Shown here: in pieces, positions 1-5,599 of the stretch
Layout of the letters: each line of letters begins with the position of its first letter
How positions within the stretch are numbered: position 1 is the stretch's first letter
From: Nitrososphaerota archaeon
GTDB taxonomy: Archaea; Thermoproteota; Nitrososphaeria; Nitrososphaerales; CADDZS01
Reading direction: 5' to 3'
Length of the DNA: 10,427 nt
Assembly (NCBI GenBank): GCA_027314685.1
Contig: DAHVAI010000435.1
Span: 1 to 10,427 of the forward strand
The notes under the pieces: generated by a model
Told to the model about the DNA's origin: nothing
The model's input: the letters and a program-made list of their open reading frames with translations, nothing else
The model's database searches: none
Program-made: the position numbers and the translations under genes

Positions 1-204
1 AAGGCAGTCACATTGCTTAAGAAGCGAGATGCTGGAAACAAGCGATTGTACAAGAAGCTCTATGGAATAGATTTTGGAGAAGATCTTTCACCATTTCACT
101 TCATAATCAATACCGAGGGTCTTTCTGCAAAGCAGGTAGCATACATGACTTCTAAACTCGTTTCGTTGTACGCCAAAAGACGCGTGATTGCTCTTGGAAA
201 GTAG
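1..204 (+). CDS. cmk: Cytidylate kinase, C-terminal part (5' end outside window)
   Basis: The reading frame is open from base 1, so this is the last 67 codons of a longer gene. CMP kinase phosphorylates CMP/dCMP with ATP in the cytoplasm. The visible part holds the family's LID and C-terminal region: a basic stretch with spaced Arg/Lys, then LYGIDFGEDLS and the strand IINTEGLS, which match the archaeal pattern LYGID...D...D.VINT..LS. The TTG at 13 is internal and not a start. The gene overlaps the presumed start of cbf5 by about 17 nt. The order cmk-cbf5 at the end of a ribosomal-protein cluster is common in archaea, which supports the call. The N-terminal P-loop cannot be checked here. Confidence 0.85.
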   Translation, partial: KAVTLLKKRDAGNKRLYKKLYGIDFGEDLSPFHFIINTEGLSAKQVAYMTSKLVSLYAKRRVIALGK

Positions 205-1306
205 CTTCTCATTTAACCTTGGCAGATTCACTAAAGAATCGGCATTCAAGACAGAGCATGATCTCGTAATACTTCGTGAAGAGCCAACAAATCCAAAGTA
301 TGGATGGAACCCTGAGGAAAGGCCGATTGTCGAGTATCTGAAGAGCGGTTTTATCGCGCTTGATAAGCCTCAGGGTCCAACGAGTCACGAAGTCGTCGCT
401 TGGGTTAGAAAGATGCTTGATTTAGAGCGCGCGGGTCACTCTGGGACTCTAGATCCGATGGTATCCGGAGTTCTCCCGATCGGTCTTGGACAAGCAACGA
501 GGGCACTGTCAGTCTTACTTTTGGGACCCAAAGAGTACATTTGCGTCGCAAGGATTCACGATTCTGTTCCGAGCGAGATACTTCGTTCTGTATTGAGTCA
601 ATTTGTGGGACCGATCTATCAAAAACCGCCACAGCGCTCATCAGTACGACGCACTACCAGGATCCGAACAATTTACGAACTCGAAACCACTGAGCAGAAC
701 GGAAATCTGCTACTACTTCGAATACTGTGCGAAGCCGGGACCTATATTCGTAAGCTCGTATACGACTTGGGGGAGATAATCTCAGTAGGCGCGACGATGG
801 CTGAGCTACGAAGAAGTAGAGTTTGCCAGATTGAGGAGACCGATCTTGTTAGGATGCACGACCTGTACGAAGCAAATGAGGTTAGAAAAGAGACAGGGGC
901 TGAAAAGAAATTGCGTGAACTTGTTAGACCGATTGAGACGGCAATCACTTTTCTTCGCGAGATAAAGATCAGGGATTCGGCAGTTGAATCTATCTGTCAA
1001 GGAGCTCAGCTTGCGATGCCAGGAATACTTTCATTTTCGAAGGGATTGGAAAAGAAAGAACCTGTTCGGATTATAACGGGCAAGGGAGAGCTAGTCGCCA
1101 TAGCTGAATCCCAGCTCGCCGAATCTGAAATGCGATCTCAAGATCATGGAATCGCTGCGATTACAAAGCGGGTGACTATGAATCCGGGTACGTATCCGAA
1201 AATGTGGAAGGCTAAGCGCGAAGAAGTAGGCACTGAAGAGATCTCTGAAAAAATGCTGAAGCAGTCTGTTCTTGACAAACTGGAGGACGATGATCAGAAC
1301 ATTTGA
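188..1306 (+). CDS. cbf5: tRNA/rRNA pseudouridine synthase Cbf5 (H/ACA RNP catalytic subunit)
   Basis: This is the TruB-family catalytic subunit of archaeal H/ACA guide RNPs. It turns uridine into pseudouridine in rRNA and can make tRNA Psi55. Residues 55-67 (IALDKPQGPTSHE) and HSGTLDP at 84-90 are the TruB/Cbf5 signature, with catalytic Asp89. KEY (115-117), CEAGTYIRKL (181-190) and GATMAELRRSR (201-211) are the other conserved core blocks. A PUA domain follows at about 257-340 and ends in YPKMW. About 30 charged residues extend past the PUA domain, making it 372 aa against roughly 330-340 usual. No ATG lies upstream of the domain, so the start must be TTG at 188 or 194, overlapping cmk. Translational coupling is likely. 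The tRNA gene lies 124 nt downstream. Confidence 0.95.
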   Translation: MLLESSFSFNLGRFTKESAFKTEHDLVILREEPTNPKYGWNPEERPIVEYLKSGFIALDKPQGPTSHEVVAWVRKMLDLERAGHSGTLDPMVSGVLPIGLGQATRALSVLLLGPKEYICVARIHDSVPSEILRSVLSQFVGPIYQKPPQRSSVRRTTRIRTIYELETTEQNGNLLLLRILCEAGTYIRKLVYDLGEIISVGATMAELRRSRVCQIEETDLVRMHDLYEANEVRKETGAEKKLRELVRPIETAITFLREIKIRDSAVESICQGAQLAMPGILSFSKGLEKKEPVRIITGKGELVAIAESQLAESEMRSQDHGIAAITKRVTMNPGTYPKMWKAKREEVGTEEISEKMLKQSVLDKLEDDDQNI

Positions 1307-1445
1307 TTACTACTTGCGCACCTATGTTAAGGAAATGCCCTTCAGCGAAAACAAGAAATGGATATATTTTCAAAGAGAGCTCGTCAGTCTAACAAACGCA
1401 GAAATACTTCGGACAAAATGCATTGTTTGGGCCGGGGTCGCCTAG

Positions 1446-1461
1446 AGCAACGTGCAGGAAA
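1446..1461 (+). other. tRNA intron 1: 16-nt D-loop intron (15/16)
   Basis: The D arm would have a loop of about 25 nt unless these bases are removed. Removal gives a normal 9-nt loop, AGCCTGGTA. Pairing supports a splice-site fold: exon CCT (1441-1443) with AGG (1456-1458), bulge AGA (1444-1446), and an inner helix GCA/TGC (1447-1449 with 1453-1455) closing a 3-nt loop. The central helix is only 3 bp and the outer helix is poor, so the cut sites could shift by a few bases. Confidence 0.7.
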
Positions 1462-1476
1462 CCTGGTAGGGCGCAG

Positions 1477-1518
1477 TTTTCGATAGCCGGTCAGAAGCCG
1501 AATTCGAAGTTCGCGTAC
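1477..1518 (+). other. tRNA intron 2: 42-nt anticodon-stem intron (29/30)
   Basis: This intron has a good bulge-helix-bulge fold. The outer helix is AGG (1468-1470) with CCT (1520-1522). The 4-bp central helix is GCGC (1471-1474) with GCGT (1513-1516). The 3' bulge is ACG (1517-1519), cut before G1519. The 5' bulge AGT (1475-1477) is cut after G1476. The inner side is an internal loop (AGT facing TTC) followed by a 6-bp helix, 1478-1483 with 1504-1509, so this is a relaxed version of the motif. Confidence 0.82.
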
Positions 1519-1526
1519 GCCTGGAA

Positions 1527-1563
1527 CCAAAGGCTTTTTCGGAAGTCAATCTTCTGTTCAGAA
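1527..1563 (+). other. tRNA intron 3: 37-nt canonical 37/38 intron
   Basis: The outer helix is the anticodon stem CAGGC/GCCTG. The 4-bp central helix pairs exon CTGG (1521-1524) with intron TCAG (1558-1561), so the first two anticodon bases are masked before splicing. The 5' bulge is A1525 A1526 | C1527 and the 3' bulge is A1562 A1563 | A1564. This is the standard geometry for the archaeal splicing endonuclease. The inner helix is weak. Confidence 0.85.
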
Positions 1564-1677
1564 AGCCTGTGACCGTAAATGGTCTCGTGAGTTCAAATCT
1601 CACCCCCGGCGCTCCTTCAATGAACACTATGATGATTTCTCGCATACGAATGCTGATGGTGACTTTCTAAGATTAAA

Positions 1678-1686
1678 GGTATAAAC
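1678..1686 (+). promoter_or_regulatory. TATA-like element between the tRNA and the next gene
   Basis: AAAGG followed by TATAAA (1680-1685) looks like an archaeal BRE/TATA pair. The predicted transcript start is near 1706-1710, about 130 nt ahead of the next gene, and no ORF of size lies in between. It could give a long leader, drive a small RNA, or be chance. The rest of 1612-1800 shows nothing else firm. Confidence 0.3.
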
Positions 1687-1804
1687 CATGGGAGAGGCGT
1701 ACTTTTCAAAGATATTCTAGGGAATCCTTTTTCGAGAGATTCAATTATCTTGTAGGTGCACATTTCTGTTTCGAATTGAAAGGAAGAAGTACCTGATGAA
1801 CAAA

Positions 1805-1812
1805 CTTTTAAG
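1805..1812 (+). promoter_or_regulatory. TATA-like element for the 1836 gene
   Basis: CTTTTAAG has its centre about 27 nt before the TTG at 1836. This is the spacing at which an archaeal transcript would begin on or next to that codon, so it fits a leaderless mRNA and supports the TTG start. Confidence 0.45.
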
Positions 1813-1835
1813 ATCTTGATTGCTATTGAAAATTA

Positions 1836-2360
1836 TTGACGTTTAGATCTGGCAAGAGACACAGGACTAAGGAATCGGGCAGATCAACAAGCGTGCTGAA
1901 AATGGCTGCAAAGTTACAGCTTTTTACAATGACCGGGAAAGCTTCGCAGTCAGATCTCAAGGCAATCGATAGCCGAATCTCGTCACTGATGCTCGATCGC
2001 ATTGAGAAGATACGGCATCTTCTAGATATCTTGAAAGATTCAGTTCCAAAGACTAATCTGAGGGAGTTTGCAAAAATCTCCGAAGAGTGGGATAAGCTTC
2101 TTGCTGAAATCGTTAGCAAAGAAATGATCGGATATGCCCAAGTCAAAACCGCCAGAAGTATTTCAGGTGGTATGCTCGATAAGGTATTTGATATGGACTC
2201 TGAGCTGTTCAACATGTTGTCTGCCTTCAACAATGCACTTTCTGATTTTATAACGAGGGCTTCGTACGAGGTACCTGATCTGGAAATGATATTGAGAAGT
2301 ACTTATGAAATAACTACGATGTTTTACAGCCGACAGAAGTCGCTAACTACTATGACTTAG
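1836..2360 (+). CDS. Conserved-looking helical protein of unknown function
   Basis: I do not recognise the family. The 174-aa product has no signal peptide, membrane span or metal-binding motif. Residues 1-22 are basic and probably unstructured. From about residue 38 to the end it reads as a run of amphipathic helices rich in charged residues and Leu/Ile/Met, for example ISSLMLDRIEKIRHLLDIL (48-66) and a helix around residues 82-97, suggesting a helical bundle. The start is TTG at 1836, placed about 27 nt after a TATA-like element. The ATG at 1902 (residue 23) is a fair alternative and would remove the basic tail. The gene is convergent with tfb and overlaps its stop by 4 bp. The opposite strand carries a Ser-rich open frame here, judged a shadow. 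Confidence 0.7.
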   Translation: MTFRSGKRHRTKESGRSTSVLKMAAKLQLFTMTGKASQSDLKAIDSRISSLMLDRIEKIRHLLDILKDSVPKTNLREFAKISEEWDKLLAEIVSKEMIGYAQVKTARSISGGMLDKVFDMDSELFNMLSAFNNALSDFITRASYEVPDLEMILRSTYEITTMFYSRQKSLTTMT

Positions 2361-3298
2361 ATCTTCAGTGCGGCTTTGAGGCCTTTGTACCTATTTCGTA
2401 TGGTGACTTCTGTCACTCCAGCAGCTTCTGCAACATCTTTCTGTGTTTTGTTTTCGTTCTCCATGACACACGCTACATAGAGTGCGGCGGCAGCTAGCCC
2501 CATAGGATCCTTGCCTGCAGAGGTCCTCGTCTCCTCGGCCCTTTTCAAGATCTCCAGAGCCCGTCTCTTGGTCCTCTCGGTGAGACCTGCCTTGCTGGCA
2601 ATTCTCGAGACACATTTTGTAGGATCTACGACGGGCATTCTCAAATCCATCTCCCGCAGGAGCAACCTATAGCAGCGCGCAATATCCTTCTTCTTTACAT
2701 TGCTAACAGCAGAGACGTCCTTCAAAGTCCTGGGCGTCTCGGTATCTCTGCAAGCTGCATACAGCGAAGCCGCGATAAGAGCTGAAATCGATCTACCTCG
2801 AACTAGCCCTCTCTCCAATGCCTTTCTGTAAACATAAGCAGCTTTTTCTATTACTGCGTCACTGACGTTGAGCTTGTCAGCTAGTCTATCCAGCTCGCTG
2901 AAAGCTTGGCGGAGGTTTCGGTCAACTGGTTCGTGGACCTGACTGCGTCCGTCCCAAGTCCTCAATCTTTCAATTGTCGCTTTCATGGAAGCTGGAAGAG
3001 CCTTGCCGGAAGCATCTCTGTCCTCTACTCCGATTACGGTTGCAAGCCCCATGTCATGCATAGCGAGACTCGAAGGAACTCCAGTCCTGCTACGGTCATC
3101 CTTCTCCTCTTTGGAGAAGGCCCTCCATTCTGGGCCGATTTCTTCGATCTTTTCCTTTACGACATAGCCACAATTGCTACAGAATAACTCGCCGCCTGAT
3201 GTGTCAACGACCATTGGACCCTTTCCGCATCGAGGGCAGCGGTCTATTGACCTTTGAAGCCTAAATAGGTTGGTGGATGGCTTGTTCTCTATGCTCAT
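2357..3298 (-). CDS. tfb: Transcription initiation factor B (TFB)
   Basis: TFB, the archaeal TFIIB homologue, bridges TBP bound at the TATA box and RNA polymerase and reads the BRE. The 313-aa length is normal. The N-terminal zinc ribbon has Cys21, Cys24, Cys40 and Cys43. The B-reader/linker region with the conserved segment EWRAFS follows (57-62), and a second block around residues 67-90 includes TGVPSS and HDMGLAT. Two cyclin-like repeats occupy about 115-205 and 215-310. A BRE-reading helix-turn-helix lies near the end (TQKDVAEAAGVTEVTIRNRY, 285-304). The ATG at 3298 is preceded by a TATA box about 37 nt upstream, predicting a leader of about 10 nt. Archaea often have several tfb copies, and which one this is cannot be told here. 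Confidence 0.97.
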   Translation of the reverse strand: MSIENKPSTNLFRLQRSIDRCPRCGKGPMVVDTSGGELFCSNCGYVVKEKIEEIGPEWRAFSKEEKDDRSRTGVPSSLAMHDMGLATVIGVEDRDASGKALPASMKATIERLRTWDGRSQVHEPVDRNLRQAFSELDRLADKLNVSDAVIEKAAYVYRKALERGLVRGRSISALIAASLYAACRDTETPRTLKDVSAVSNVKKKDIARCYRLLLREMDLRMPVVDPTKCVSRIASKAGLTERTKRRALEILKRAEETRTSAGKDPMGLAAAALYVACVMENENKTQKDVAEAAGVTEVTIRNRYKGLKAALKI

Positions 3299-3330
3299 TG
3301 CTAAAAAACACCAAAGCGGGAAATAAGTAA

Positions 3331-3340
3331 GGATATAAGC
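3331..3340 (-). promoter_or_regulatory. TATA box of tfb
   Basis: On the minus strand this reads GCTTATATCC, close to the archaeal TATA consensus. It is centred about 37 nt before the tfb ATG, which predicts a leader of about 10 nt. Confidence 0.55.
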
Positions 3341-3465
3341 CGGTCGAATTCCAACAATATAATCTTTGTGGTTGGAGCCACTAAGTATTCGTTCTGGCCA
3401 ACATTCAAGACACTTGTAAAATATCAGCTGCGGCTCCGCTAAAGCGTATTGACAGATCTACAATT

Positions 3466-3825
3466 TTAGTGATCCGGAGTCATGTTTGCAAATGGGTCCT
3501 GGCCATCCGTCTCGGGCTTTAACTTGTCGTACTCTACGATCATCTCGTTGTTCAGCATCTTCCTTTGAACTTCGGAAATCAGTTCTTCAACCTGCTCATC
3601 TGTCAGGTTGTTAGACTCCATCAGCCGCTTCTTCGTTGGCTCGTCAATCTGAACATTGACGTTATGCCCGCCGTAGTTTCCGCCGAAGGCTACTGCGTCT
3701 AACTCAAAACTTGACTGGATTTTTTCCGGGTTTAGTATGAAGTAACCCTTTATCCGGTAGGAGGCACCAAGACCCTCTAGCCAATTGACGTGCACTTCGA
3801 TATTCTCTGAAGTTTTCAAGCGCAT
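3466..3825 (-). CDS. Small protein of unknown function (119 aa)
   Basis: I do not recognise the family. The N-terminal half looks like beta strands (VHVNWLEGLGASYRIKGYF, 11-29, then a strand around 39-48) around a Gly-rich turn GGNYGGHNVNV (48-58). The C-terminal half is a charged helix pair (about residues 62-92) followed by an acidic, probably disordered tail. No signal peptide, membrane segment or Cys pair is seen. The ATG at 3825 is well supported because a TATA-like element is centred about 23 nt upstream, as for a leaderless gene. It is transcribed alone on the minus strand, 167 nt from tfb, which has its own promoter in between. Confidence 0.72.
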   Translation of the reverse strand: MRLKTSENIEVHVNWLEGLGASYRIKGYFILNPEKIQSSFELDAVAFGGNYGGHNVNVQIDEPTKKRLMESNNLTDEQVEELISEVQRKMLNNEMIVEYDKLKPETDGQDPFANMTPDH

Positions 3826-3843
3826 AATCTATCGCCAGTTTTT

Positions 3844-3852
3844 GAATTTATG
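3844..3852 (-). promoter_or_regulatory. TATA-like element for the 119-aa gene
   Basis: The minus strand reads CATAAATTC. Its centre is about 23 nt before the ATG, which implies transcription starting at or right beside the start codon (leaderless). Confidence 0.45.
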
Positions 3853-3978
3853 TATTCCCTCAACGAGCGATGAGTACGACTCGGTTAAAACTACAGCAGC
3901 TCCTCTTCAAAGACGGGCATGAACCCATTAGGAAAAGAAAAAATGAATCTTGGAAAGCAACCGCGCGTTGTCTTTTGG

Positions 3979-4049
3979 TTGAACTAGTTTCGAGCTTAAC
4001 TTAGCTTCAACAGCTAGGATCAAATTGTTCACAAGGAACAGCGCTTTTT
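3979..4049 (+). other. Tandem hairpins and T-run in a gene-free stretch (possible RNA 3' end)
   Basis: Positions 3826-4209 (384 nt) hold no convincing gene. Within them are two perfect hairpins with 5-bp stems and 5-nt loops: TAGCT-TCAAC-AGCTA (4002-4016) and TGTTC-ACAAG-GAACA (4026-4040). Five Ts follow at 4045-4049. An alternative fold pairs TTGA-CTAG (3979-3987) with CTAG-TCAA (4014-4023) around a small inner stem. No plus-strand gene ends here, so a terminator would belong to an unseen RNA. TTAAAA at 3886-3891 is a possible TATA element for it. The stems are short and could be chance. Confidence 0.22.
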
Positions 4050-4209
4050 CCCTTGAAAGAATAGATCAGAACGCGCAGTTTCAAATTCTCTAAGCTAAGA
4101 ACAATTAGAAACGGCACGTATGCAGAAATGAAGAAAAGATTTGATCAAAATCGATCGCAATGGAGAGCATTCTTGGAGGTAGCTATGACATGTGTAGTTA
4201 TCGGAGGAT

Positions 4210-4455
4210 TTGCTGATTAGCAGCGATGTTTTAGCGTTTCAGGAGATTGTGTCAGGCAGAGTTCAAGGAGTGTTCTTTCACGCATCACTGAAACACGCGG
4301 CGGATGAAAATAGTGCCGCAGGATGGGTGCGCAACCTGAAAGGCGGACGCGTAGAAGCATTGACCCAAGGCAAGAAATCTGACGTGGAAAGAGTCTTGGA
4401 ATGGTGCAGAAAAGGCTCTGATGGAGCAAAGGTAGACGACGTGAGAACTACTTAA
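4210..4455 (+). CDS. acyP: Acylphosphatase-like protein, C-terminally truncated and lacking the catalytic Arg
   Basis: Acylphosphatases hydrolyse the carboxyl-phosphate bond of acyl phosphates. The signature GRVQGVFFH (16-24) and the block GWVRN (38-42) identify the family, and the substrate-site Asn42 is kept. The Arg that ends the signature in active enzymes (GRVQGVxFR, Arg23 in the human enzyme) is His24 here, so activity is doubtful. The frame stops at TAA 4453-4455 after 81 codons, about 15 short of the family length. The same frame continues past the stop with the missing last strand. Only TTG 4210 (or CTG 4213) can start the gene because of a stop at 4195. GGAGG at 4203-4207 is very close to TTG and better spaced for CTG 4213 or ATT 4216. 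Whether it is a live gene, a pseudogene, a readthrough gene or a sequence error is open. Confidence 0.75.
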   Translation: MLISSDVLAFQEIVSGRVQGVFFHASLKHAADENSAAGWVRNLKGGRVEALTQGKKSDVERVLEWCRKGSDGAKVDDVRTT

Positions 4456-4500
4456 CTCGAGGATAGCCTGACCTTTAGAAATTTCTCGATTCTGTACTGA
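4456..4500 (+). pseudogene. Out-of-gene remnant: acylphosphatase C-terminal strand after the in-frame TAA
   Basis: Directly after the TAA the same frame reads LEDSLTFRNFSILY and then TGA (4498-4500). The end of this peptide strongly resembles the family's final strand (human: NFSIRY). With it the protein would be about 95 residues, the normal size. No frameshift is needed; a single codon separates the two parts. Confidence 0.65.
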
Positions 4501-4570
4501 TGGAACATGCCGAAAGACTTAATGTAGGTTTTCAGAACGATCTCTTTGAACGAGAGCGTTAAACTGCAAG

Positions 4571-5599
4571 TTGTCAAAGAAAGTTGCGCTGATTAGAGGC
4601 GACGGAACGGGTCCAGAACTAGTCGAAGCAATGCTGACCGTGCTAAAAGCGACGGGTACAAAGACAGAGTTCATCCAGTGCGATGCTGGCGAGGAATGGT
4701 GGGAGAAACACAAAGGACCTTCGCTTATTCCCGATGAGACGTGGAAGATTCTAGAGAGCGTTGACGCGTGCTTCAAAGGGCCCACAACTACTCCTTGGAC
4801 ACCCGGATCGCCGAAAAGTGTTGCTGTAAGCCTACGACAAAAGTTCAATTTGTATGCTAACGTCCGCCCAATCAAGACATTCAAGGGACATGTTTCACCT
4901 CTTGGCGAAGTGGATTTTGTCTGCGTTCGGGAAGCAACCGAAGGCATGTACAGCGGCCTTGAGCATCGCCTCAACAACGATGTCGCGATCAGCATCAGGA
5001 AGATCACGAGGCAATCAAGCGAGAAAGTTTCAGAGTTTGCGTTCAATGAGGCCGAGAAGAGAGGATGGAAGAAGCTGTACGCGATAAACAAGGGAAACAT
5101 ACTGAAAGAGACAGACGGCTTGTTCATGGAAGTTGTCCACAATGTAGCTGCGAAACATCCAAGTGTGAAGCTCGAAGAGACTTTCATTGATAACTGTGCT
5201 CAGCAACTTGTGAAAAACCCATCAATATTCAATCAATCAATCATTCTTAGCACCAATCTGTTCATGGATATCATTTCGGAGGAAGCTTCAGGCCTAATCG
5301 GTAGCATCGGGACGGTCTACTCTGCAAACATCGGAGACCACTTCGCAATGTTTGAACCAGCCCATGGAAGTTCTCTCAAGTACAAAGGTCAAGACAAAGT
5401 TGATCCCGTTGCAACGATTCTCTCGGGAGCTTGGATGCTTAGCTACCTCGGAGAAGAAAGAGAATCGAAGGCAGTTTTCGATAGCACGAACAAGGTAGTA
5501 GAAGAAGGCAAAGTAACAACTTACGACCTCGGAGGAAGTGCGAAGACTTCGGAGATGGCAACGGCTATCGCTCAAAAGGTTAATGCACTGCTAAAGTAA
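4571..5599 (+). CDS. Isocitrate/isopropylmalate dehydrogenase family protein (probably NADP-type isocitrate dehydrogenase)
   Basis: This beta-decarboxylating dehydrogenase is 342 aa, a normal family length. It probably oxidises isocitrate to 2-oxoglutarate in the TCA cycle, though 3-isopropylmalate is not excluded. Visible motifs are GDGTGPE (10-16), SLRQKFNLYANVRP (87-100), TEGMYSG with catalytic Tyr127, NKGNILK with Lys174, and metal-site acids Asp207 and Asp233, with Glu237 where Asp is usual. HGSSLKYKGQDKV (265-277) closely resembles E. coli NADP-IDH (HGTAPKYAGQDKV). Its Lys-Tyr pair, which holds the NADP 2'-phosphate, is kept at Lys270-Tyr271, so NADP use is inferred. Ala85 replaces the Asn115 that helps bind isocitrate in E. 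coli IDH, which leaves the substrate uncertain. The TTG start gives MSKKVALIRGDG, the usual N-terminus. The 3' end overlaps mptE by 20 bp, tail to tail. Confidence 0.9.
   Translation: MSKKVALIRGDGTGPELVEAMLTVLKATGTKTEFIQCDAGEEWWEKHKGPSLIPDETWKILESVDACFKGPTTTPWTPGSPKSVAVSLRQKFNLYANVRPIKTFKGHVSPLGEVDFVCVREATEGMYSGLEHRLNNDVAISIRKITRQSSEKVSEFAFNEAEKRGWKKLYAINKGNILKETDGLFMEVVHNVAAKHPSVKLEETFIDNCAQQLVKNPSIFNQSIILSTNLFMDIISEEASGLIGSIGTVYSANIGDHFAMFEPAHGSSLKYKGQDKVDPVATILSGAWMLSYLGEERESKAVFDSTNKVVEEGKVTTYDLGGSAKTSEMATAIAQKVNALLK

Larger units (their letters stand above)
1431..1611 (+). tRNA. trnS-GGA: tRNA-Ser (GGA anticodon), interrupted by three introns
   Basis: The 5' acceptor strand GCCGGGG (1431-1437) pairs with CCCCGGC (1604-1610), and 1611 is a G discriminator as expected for archaeal tRNA-Ser. 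The T arm is GTGAG-TTCAAAT-CTCAC (1587-1603). The long variable arm GACC-GTAAAT-GGTC (1571-1584) makes it type II. Removing 1446-1461, 1477-1518 and 1527-1563 leaves 86 nt. The D arm is then GCCT-AGCCTGGTA-GGGC and the anticodon arm CAGGC-CTGGAAA-GCCTG, with U33, anticodon GGA (1523-1525) and A37. G15-C48, G18G19 and A14 are in place. CCA is not encoded. Without the introns neither the D nor the anticodon arm can form. Exact ends of the D-loop intron are less sure. Confidence 0.92.

Noticed and set aside
1290..1445. A 51-codon ORF (ATG at 1290) overlapping the end of cbf5
   Set aside because: Its last 15 nt run into the 5' part of the tRNA gene, it overlaps cbf5 by 17 nt, and the peptide resembles nothing I know.
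1442..1645. Minus-strand ORF containing APGVRFELTRP
   Set aside because: It is the antisense of the tRNA-Ser 3' half. Such APGV-type peptides are well-known false proteins from tRNA-Ser genes.
1629..1660. Possible C/D-box guide RNA just after the tRNA: ATGATGA (1629), CTGA (1653-1656), imperfect C' box
   Set aside because: No final D box follows at a suitable distance and the guide spacing is too long (17 nt), so it is probably chance.
1823..2233. 136-codon minus-strand ORF opposite the 1836 gene
   Set aside because: It is Ser-rich with patternless composition, while the plus frame shows charged amphipathic helices and a placed TATA element.
2391..3187. Several long ORFs in other frames across tfb
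   Set aside because: They are shadows of the high-information tfb reading frame with no recognisable motif.
3425..3446. GC-rich inverted repeat GCGG-CT-CCGC downstream of the 119-aa gene, as a terminator
   Set aside because: The loop would be 2 nt and no convincing T-run follows on the minus strand.
4128..4220. 30-codon ORF (ATG at 4128) just ahead of the acylphosphatase-like gene, with a hydrophobic C-terminus
   Set aside because: It has no ribosome binding site or promoter that I can see, is too short to judge, and overlaps the next start.
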